Below are positions 6,682 to 10,172 of a stretch of DNA of 10,172 bases, one piece after another; the stretch's first letter is position 1, and every line of letters begins with the position of its first letter. Location: NCBI GenBank assembly GCA_023252015.1, contig JAHEXS010000033.1:1-10172 (forward strand). The letters run 5' to 3'. A program made the position numbers and the translations under genes. The DNA comes from Candidatus Nitrosotenuis sp. (GTDB lineage Archaea; Thermoproteota; Nitrososphaeria; Nitrososphaerales; Nitrosopumilaceae). The notes below the pieces were generated by a model. The model did no database searches. It saw only the letters and a list, made by a program, of their open reading frames with translations, and was not told the DNA's origin.

Positions 6682-8793
6682 ATGAATTCAACAATAAAAA
6701 TTTTTGAAGAAACAATAAAAACAGATCACAAAGTAATCACAGAAGAGACATCAAAATCAATTCTCAAGACATATGGAGTCAAAGTCCCGCCATATGCACT
6801 GGTAAATTCTGCAGACGCGGCAGTCAAGGCCGCAAAGAAAATCGGCTATCCGCTGGTGATGAAAATAGTTTCCCCGCAAATTCTCCACAAGACAGATGTT
6901 GGCGGAGTCAAAGTGGGAATCGACAATGACAAGGACGTAAGAAAAACATTTACCGACATGTACGGCAGGCTGTCAAAGAAAAAGGGAGTAGAAATCAAGG
7001 GTGTGCTCTTGGAAAAAATGGTTCCAAAGGGAATCGAGCTTATAGTGGGTCTTCAAAATGATCCGCAGTTTGGCCCAGTGATAATGGTGGGCCTTGGCGG
7101 CGTGATGACCGAAGTATTCAAGGACGTGGCATTTAGGATGCTCCCAATTACCGCGTCAGACGCAAAGTCAATGCTAAATGAATTAAAATCATCCAAAGTA
7201 TTCAAGGGATTCCGCGGAAGCGAGCCAATTGATATGAACGTGCTTGCAAAGGCGCTAGTCCAAATTGGAAAGATAGGAGTCGACAATGCAAAATATGTCA
7301 ACAGCATCGACTTTAACCCAGTAATGGTTTATGCAAAATCATATTTCGTGGTTGACGCAAAAATCATACTCTCAAAGGAAATAAACAAAAACGCAATCTC
7401 GACTGCAAAGCCAAACGATTCCTTCATGGAAAAATTCTTCACACCGCAATCAGTCGCACTGGTTGGCGCATCTGCAACACCTGGAAAGGTTGGCAATTCC
7501 GTCCTAGATAGTCTTGCAAAGCACGACTATACAGGAAAGGTATACCCGATTAACCCAAAGGCAGAAGAGATTCTTGGAATCAAGTGTTATCCTTCGGTTG
7601 ATGCCATTCCGGAACCAGTTGATCTGGTGGTGGTGTGCGTTGACCTATCCGTTACGCCGCCAGTTCTTGAAGCATGCGCAAAGAAGGGAATCCATAATGT
7701 GGTGATTGTATCGGGAGGTGGAAAGGAATTGGGAGGAGAAAGGGCGGATTACGAGTCCCAGATAAAGCAATTATCAGAAAAGCACAAAATCAGAATTATC
7801 GGTCCAAACTGTATTGGAATGTTCAATGCCGCAAAGAGGCTGGACTGTGCATTTCAGGGACAGGAAAGAATGGTCCGCGCAAAGCTAGGGCCGGTCGCAT
7901 TATTGTCACAAAGTGGAACCATGGGAATCAGCTTTTTGGAAACTGCTGACTCGTTCGGATTGTCAAAAATGATAAGCTATGGAAACCGCTCCGATGTAGA
8001 TGAGGCAGACATGATCTGGTATTTGGCAGGAGACGACCAGACCAAGGTAATAGCATTATACGTAGAGGGCTTTGGCGATGGAAGAAAGTTCATCGAGACT
8101 GCCAAGCGCGTAATGAGAGAAAAGAAAAAGCCAGTCGTAATATGGAAGAGCGGAAGAACAGAGGCCGGCGCAAAGCAGGCAGCATCGCATACCGGTTCGC
8201 TTGGCGGCTCTAACGCAATCATAATGGGTGCATTCAAGCAGGCAGGAATAATCTCAGTTGACAGCTATCAGGAACTGGCAGCAGTTGCAAAGGCACTTGC
8301 ATGGCAGCCTGCAGCAAAGGGGAATAAAGCAGCAATGTGTAGCAACGGTGCAGGTCCAATGATTGGTGGTATAGACCACTTTGAAAGACTTGGACTGGAG
8401 CTTGCTAAAGTTACGCCAAAGACACTAAAAGAAATGAAGGAGCACTTTCCACCAACATATGTCATTGGAACAGGAAACCCAGCAGACGTCACCGGTGGCG
8501 CAAACGCAGACGATTACCGATACACAATCCAACAGTTCATGGAGGATCCAAATGTCGACATCGTAATGCCTTGGTTTGTATTCCAAGACGATCCTCTTGA
8601 GGAGACAATCATCCAGCATCTGGCAGACTTTTCAAAACAAAAGAAAAAACCACTGCTGGTTGGAGGAAACGGCGGACCGTACACGCAAAAGATTTCAAAG
8701 CTAATAGAAAACGAGGGTGTTCCAGTGTATGATGACCTTAGGGACTGGGTAGCAGCAGCTGCAGCCCTTGCCCAGTGGGGAAACCATTTCTAA
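6682..8793 (+). CDS. ADP-forming acyl-CoA synthetase, likely 3HP/4HB-cycle hydroxyacyl-CoA ligase
   Basis: The enzyme makes an acyl-CoA from a carboxylic acid, CoA and ATP with release of ADP and phosphate. The 703-aa chain is a beta-alpha fusion: an ATP-grasp domain first (about 1-230, with YPLVMKIVSPQILHKTDVGG), then the CoA-binding Rossmann domain (VALVGASATPGKVGNS, about 258-273) and succinyl-CoA-ligase-like domains. His503 in ASHTGSLGG is the expected phosphohistidine, Glu462 in ALYVEGFGDG its partner, and His69 in the ATP-grasp domain matches the second phosphate-relay histidine known from archaeal acetyl-CoA synthetase. Thaumarchaea use such enzymes for 3-hydroxypropionate and 4-hydroxybutyrate activation. 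From memory, Nitrosopumilus Nmar_1309 (3-hydroxypropionate) lies near a glutamate dehydrogenase, which makes that substrate more likely, but acetate or 4-hydroxybutyrate cannot be excluded. ATG 6682 is chosen from the TATA spacing. Confidence 0.92.
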   Translation: MNSTIKIFEETIKTDHKVITEETSKSILKTYGVKVPPYALVNSADAAVKAAKKIGYPLVMKIVSPQILHKTDVGGVKVGIDNDKDVRKTFTDMYGRLSKKKGVEIKGVLLEKMVPKGIELIVGLQNDPQFGPVIMVGLGGVMTEVFKDVAFRMLPITASDAKSMLNELKSSKVFKGFRGSEPIDMNVLAKALVQIGKIGVDNAKYVNSIDFNPVMVYAKSYFVVDAKIILSKEINKNAISTAKPNDSFMEKFFTPQSVALVGASATPGKVGNSVLDSLAKHDYTGKVYPINPKAEEILGIKCYPSVDAIPEPVDLVVVCVDLSVTPPVLEACAKKGIHNVVIVSGGGKELGGERADYESQIKQLSEKHKIRIIGPNCIGMFNAAKRLDCAFQGQERMVRAKLGPVALLSQSGTMGISFLETADSFGLSKMISYGNRSDVDEADMIWYLAGDDQTKVIALYVEGFGDGRKFIETAKRVMREKKKPVVIWKSGRTEAGAKQAASHTGSLGGSNAIIMGAFKQAGIISVDSYQELAAVAKALAWQPAAKGNKAAMCSNGAGPMIGGIDHFERLGLELAKVTPKTLKEMKEHFPPTYVIGTGNPADVTGGANADDYRYTIQQFMEDPNVDIVMPWFVFQDDPLEETIIQHLADFSKQKKKPLLVGGNGGPYTQKISKLIENEGVPVYDDLRDWVAAAAALAQWGNHF

Positions 8794-8802
8794 TCTTTTT
8801 GT
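8794..8802 (+). terminator. T-tract after the acyl-CoA synthetase
   Basis: TCTTTTTGT follows the stop codon immediately, a likely archaeal oligo-T terminator. Confidence 0.4.
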
Positions 8803-8853
8803 AATATCAAATTAGTTTGTCAGTGTTGCGGTAACAAAACTATTGGTGCTGAC

Positions 8854-8862
8854 ATTAATTTA
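8854..8862 (+). promoter_or_regulatory. TATA-like box before the RNA candidate
   Basis: ATTAATTTA lies about 27 bp upstream of 8885, just where the inverted-repeat-bounded RNA candidate begins; no coding start follows. Confidence 0.3.
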
Positions 8863-8886
8863 CAATGTTTCAAGTAAAATTAAGAA

Positions 8887-8939
8887 AGGTTCTCGGTCTT
8901 CACAGGACTTTAACTTGCCTTTCGGTAAGATGAGAACCT
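8887..8939 (+). ncRNA. Candidate structured small RNA with tRNA-derived blocks
   Basis: The element is closed by a perfect 8-bp inverted repeat, AGGTTCTC (8887-8894) with GAGAACCT (8932-8939). Inside, CTTGCC (8914-8919) pairs with GGTAAG (8925-8930 region, G-U once) to give a second hairpin with a small pyrimidine-rich loop. The segments GGTCTTCACAGG (8895-8906) and CTTGCCTTTCG (8914-8924) are identical to the variable region and anticodon arm of the tRNA-like gene on the opposite strand, but in reversed order. A TATA-like box at 8854-8862 has the right spacing for a transcript starting near 8885. It has no clear C/D or H/ACA boxes. It may be an expressed RNA or a rearranged tRNA remnant. Confidence 0.4.
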
Positions 8940-9001
8940 CCTCTATTTCCAAATCCTGAAATATAGACAGTTCTTTAATATTAAAAATAATCTCTTAAGG
9001 G

Positions 9002-9087
9002 CGCCGAGGGCAGAATATGAACCCACGTGCCTGTGAAGACCCTTGCTCGAAAGGCAAGCACAATCGACCATGCTATGCTACCTCGGC
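9002..9087 (-). tRNA. Divergent tRNA-Glu(UUC)-like gene, possibly a pseudo-tRNA
   Basis: A cloverleaf can be drawn on the minus strand. The acceptor stem GCCGAGG/CCTCGGC (9087-9081 with 9009-9003) is a perfect 7 bp with discriminator G at 9002. The D region has an A-box match (TAGCATAGCATGG) with a weak 3-bp stem GCA/TGT. The anticodon stem CTTGC/GCAAG is perfect, with loop CTTTCGA reading anticodon UUC; loop and D-arm spacing match archaeal tRNA-Glu. Oddities: the variable region is 15 nt (GGTCTTCACAGGCAC) instead of about 5, as in type II tRNAs. The T arm GTGGG/TCTGC has three G-U pairs, loop TTCATAT lacks the conserved A58, and the G53-C61 pair is G-U. CCA is not encoded. An AT-rich run 20-30 bp upstream could be the promoter. 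It could be a decayed copy, a tRNA with a tiny variable-region intron, or a non-translational tRNA-like RNA. Confidence 0.6.
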
Positions 9088-9208
9088 AAAACCGTTTCAA
9101 AATTATGCACTAAGGATAGATTATGATATAAGGCCAAATTTCTCTCTTGATAACAAAACATCAACTGTACAACATTCAAAATTTGACCGTGCAGATTGAC
9201 GAGTGCTT

Positions 9209-9217
9209 TTTATATTA
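9209..9217 (+). promoter_or_regulatory. TATA-like box of the toxin-antitoxin operon
   Basis: TTTATATTA is centred about 29 bp before the antitoxin ATG at 9242, giving a leaderless or very short-leader mRNA whose start region is covered by the tandem repeat. Confidence 0.5.
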
Positions 9218-9220
9218 TAC

Positions 9221-9239
9221 TGTGGTATAGTGTGGTATA
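9221..9239 (+). promoter_or_regulatory. Tandem TGTGGTATA operator
   Basis: TGTGGTATA occurs at 9221-9229 and again at 9231-9239, exactly one helical turn apart, between the TATA box and the antitoxin start. Ribbon-helix-helix antitoxins bind such direct repeats side by side on one face of DNA, so this is the likely site of autoregulation by the antitoxin or the toxin-antitoxin complex. Confidence 0.55.
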
Positions 9240-9241
9240 TC

Positions 9242-9475
9242 ATGGAGCAAAGCACAATAAAGCTTTCTAAAAAACTCAAAGATGATCTCAGAAAACAAAT
9301 GAATCATCCCGGCGAAACATACGAAACCATAATTGCCCGACTCTTGAGGATAAATCAGGAAGACGACGTACTTAGCAAGGCTGTGATCAAAAATATTGAA
9401 GACGGCATTGCAGACATCAAGGCAGGACGCGTGTATACATCAGAGCAGGTCAAAAAGAAATTAGGACTAAAATAG
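9242..9475 (+). CDS. RelB/RHH-type antitoxin
   Basis: The 77-aa protein starts MEQSTIKLSKKLKDDLRKQM. Its N-terminal half (STIKLSKKLKDDLRK, then ETYETIIARLLRI) has the strand-helix-helix pattern of a ribbon-helix-helix DNA-binding dimer. Its C-terminal half (AVIKNIEDGIADIKAGRVYT, then SEQVKKKLGLK) is typical of the toxin-wrapping region of RelB-like antitoxins. It would bind and neutralise the downstream toxin and repress the operon through the tandem repeat. The stop is one base from the toxin ATG, indicating coupled translation. An in-frame TTG at 9203 would add 13 hydrophobic residues but lies upstream of the TATA box, so it is rejected. Confidence 0.85.
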   Translation: MEQSTIKLSKKLKDDLRKQMNHPGETYETIIARLLRINQEDDVLSKAVIKNIEDGIADIKAGRVYTSEQVKKKLGLK

Positions 9476-9476
9476 A

Positions 9477-9734
9477 ATGGTGTGGCAGGTCATCTGGTCT
9501 GAAAAGTCTGTCAAGCAATTAGAAAAACTAGACAAGAAAAATGCGCAAAAAATTTATGATTCCGTGCTGGACTGCACAGAGAATCCATTCAGAGTTGTCA
9601 TGAGATTGACCAATTCGAGATTCTATAGATTACGAGTGGGAAATTACAGAGTTATTTTGGATTTACAGCAATCCAAGATGATAATCTTTGTTGTGGAAAC
9701 TGATCAAAGGGGAAATATTTACAAGAAATATTGA
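9477..9734 (+). CDS. RelE/ParE-family toxin
   Basis: The 85-aa basic protein has the RelE/ParE fold signature: WSEKSVKQLEKLDKKNAQKI as the N-terminal helical hairpin, RLTNSRFYRLRVGNYRVILD as the central strands, and VVETDQRGNIYKKY at the C-terminus where catalytic RelE members carry Arg and Tyr residues. RelE enzymes cut mRNA on the ribosome; ParE enzymes inhibit gyrase. The terminal R-(x)2-IYKKY segment favours the RelE side, but the target cannot be settled by eye. It starts one base after the antitoxin stop and is followed by a T-rich terminator. Confidence 0.87.
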   Translation: MVWQVIWSEKSVKQLEKLDKKNAQKIYDSVLDCTENPFRVVMRLTNSRFYRLRVGNYRVILDLQQSKMIIFVVETDQRGNIYKKY

Positions 9735-9737
9735 AAG

Positions 9738-9748
9738 CTTTTTTCTTT
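9738..9748 (+). terminator. T-tract after the toxin gene
   Basis: GCTTTTTTCTTT follows the toxin stop by a few bases and is the likely end of the toxin-antitoxin transcript, in the convergent gap before the minus-strand membrane protein gene. Confidence 0.4.
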
Positions 9749-9761
9749 AAATCTTGGAAAC

Positions 9762-10172
9762 TCAAACTTGACTGATGATATATTTTAGGATCTGGCTGCC
9801 GAATTTCCAAACAATAATGCCAATTACCACAACCATCATCCAGATGTATGATGCCTGCCAGGTGATCTCCTTTGTTGGTGTTTTTTGGAGTTTTTCCAGA
9901 TGGGCCGATGCATGGCCGCCCCAAAGATTCCAGGCTTCAATTTGCAGGTCCTGGTCTGTTATGGTTGTTGTGCAACCATCGGTACAGTCTTCATTTAGAT
10001 CGTTTCCGTTGATGGTAATTTTGACAATGTCCCCAAATTTAGGATCAGGGGCGATTCTTACAAATCCAAATGTCTCAGTCGTATTTAGCACGTTATCGTA
10101 GTCAAGATTTGCAACATGTACAAACGGCGACAAAAAGTTCACGATTCTGTTCACTATTCTAGTTTTTTCTCC
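9762..10172 (-). CDS. C-terminal part of a membrane-anchored extracellular protein
   Basis: The reading frame is open to the right edge, so the gene is cut; the GTG at 10154 is only the first candidate start inside the window and need not be real. The visible part has a beta-rich domain (ETFGFVRIAPDPKFGDIVKI, then TINGNDLNEDCTDGCTTTIT with two cysteines three residues apart), a short basic linker (EKLQKTPTKEI), and one hydrophobic membrane helix near the C-terminus (ASYIWMMVVVIGIIVWKFG) with a short tail LKYIISQV. This predicts a cell-surface protein held by a C-terminal anchor. I do not recognise the family. It is convergent with the toxin gene, 27 bp away. Confidence 0.7.
   Translation of the reverse strand, partial: GEKTRIVNRIVNFLSPFVHVANLDYDNVLNTTETFGFVRIAPDPKFGDIVKITINGNDLNEDCTDGCTTTITDQDLQIEAWNLWGGHASAHLEKLQKTPTKEITWQASYIWMMVVVIGIIVWKFGSQILKYIISQV

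Noticed and set aside
8887..8939. C/D-box or H/ACA guide RNA interpretation
   Set aside because: No proper pair of C (RTGATGA) and D (CTGA) boxes frames the element on either strand, and the internal loop is too asymmetric for an H/ACA pocket with a terminal ANA.
8887..9087. Integrase attachment-site repeats at the tRNA
   Set aside because: Integration would leave direct repeats of the tRNA 3' end; the shared blocks are internal, inverted and reordered, and no integrase gene is visible.
9017..9199. 60-codon plus-strand ORF starting MNPRACEDPCSKG
   Set aside because: It reads straight through the antisense of the tRNA-like gene and has no TATA box or family resemblance; it is a shadow of the tRNA.
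9775..10101. 108-codon plus-strand ORF opposite the membrane protein
   Set aside because: It is antisense to a frame with a clear beta domain and membrane helix, and its own composition (Trp, Ser, Met clusters) is typical of a complementary-strand artefact.
1..10172. CRISPR array, insertion sequence or transposase
   Set aside because: No regularly spaced repeats, terminal inverted repeats of IS size or transposase-like reading frame were seen.

Overview
The window looks like a chromosomal segment of an ammonia-oxidising archaeon (Thaumarchaeota/Nitrososphaerota, probably the Nitrosopumilales side). The evidence is a single archaeal-type proteasome alpha subunit, an archaeal hexameric-type glutamate dehydrogenase, a beta-alpha fused ADP-forming acyl-CoA synthetase of the type used in the thaumarchaeal 3-hydroxypropionate/4-hydroxybutyrate (3HP/4HB) carbon-fixation cycle, a probable F420-binding PPOX protein, small winged-helix regulators, and TATA boxes about 25-35 bp upstream of start codons, as expected for leaderless or nearly leaderless archaeal transcripts. 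The assignment rests on remembered family features, not on a database search.

Layout. 1-210 (minus): start of a winged-helix regulator that runs off the left edge, preceded by a 26-codon ORF overlapping it by ATGA. 532-1170 (plus): secreted Ig-like protein with a Lys/Ser/Thr/Ala-rich tail. 1205-1936 (minus): proteasome alpha subunit. 2060-2437 (plus): ArsR-like winged-helix regulator divergent from it. 2454-2921 (minus): unrecognised helical protein. About 3001-3295 (plus): two overlapping open frames that look like a broken gene. 3226-3594 (minus): PPOX-family protein. 3705-3881 (minus): 58-aa DUF1059-type protein. 4111-5382 (plus): glutamate dehydrogenase. 5439-6635 (plus): a secreted LEA14-like domain continuous in frame with a class I glutamine amidotransferase. 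6682-8793 (plus): ADP-forming acyl-CoA synthetase. 8885-9087: a candidate structured RNA on plus and a divergent tRNA-Glu-like gene on minus that share shuffled sequence blocks. 9242-9734 (plus): RelB/RelE-type toxin-antitoxin pair with a tandem-repeat operator. 9762-10172 (minus): C-terminal part of a membrane-anchored extracellular protein running off the right edge.

The metabolic core (4111-8793) couples ammonia assimilation into glutamate, a glutamine-hydrolysing domain of unknown target, and acyl-CoA activation. Each gene has its own TATA-like box, so this is a co-oriented cluster rather than a clear operon. The most unusual parts are the in-frame secreted-domain/amidotransferase fusion, the tRNA-like gene with a 15-nt variable region and abnormal T arm, and the nearby RNA candidate that repeats its anticodon-arm and variable-region blocks in swapped order.
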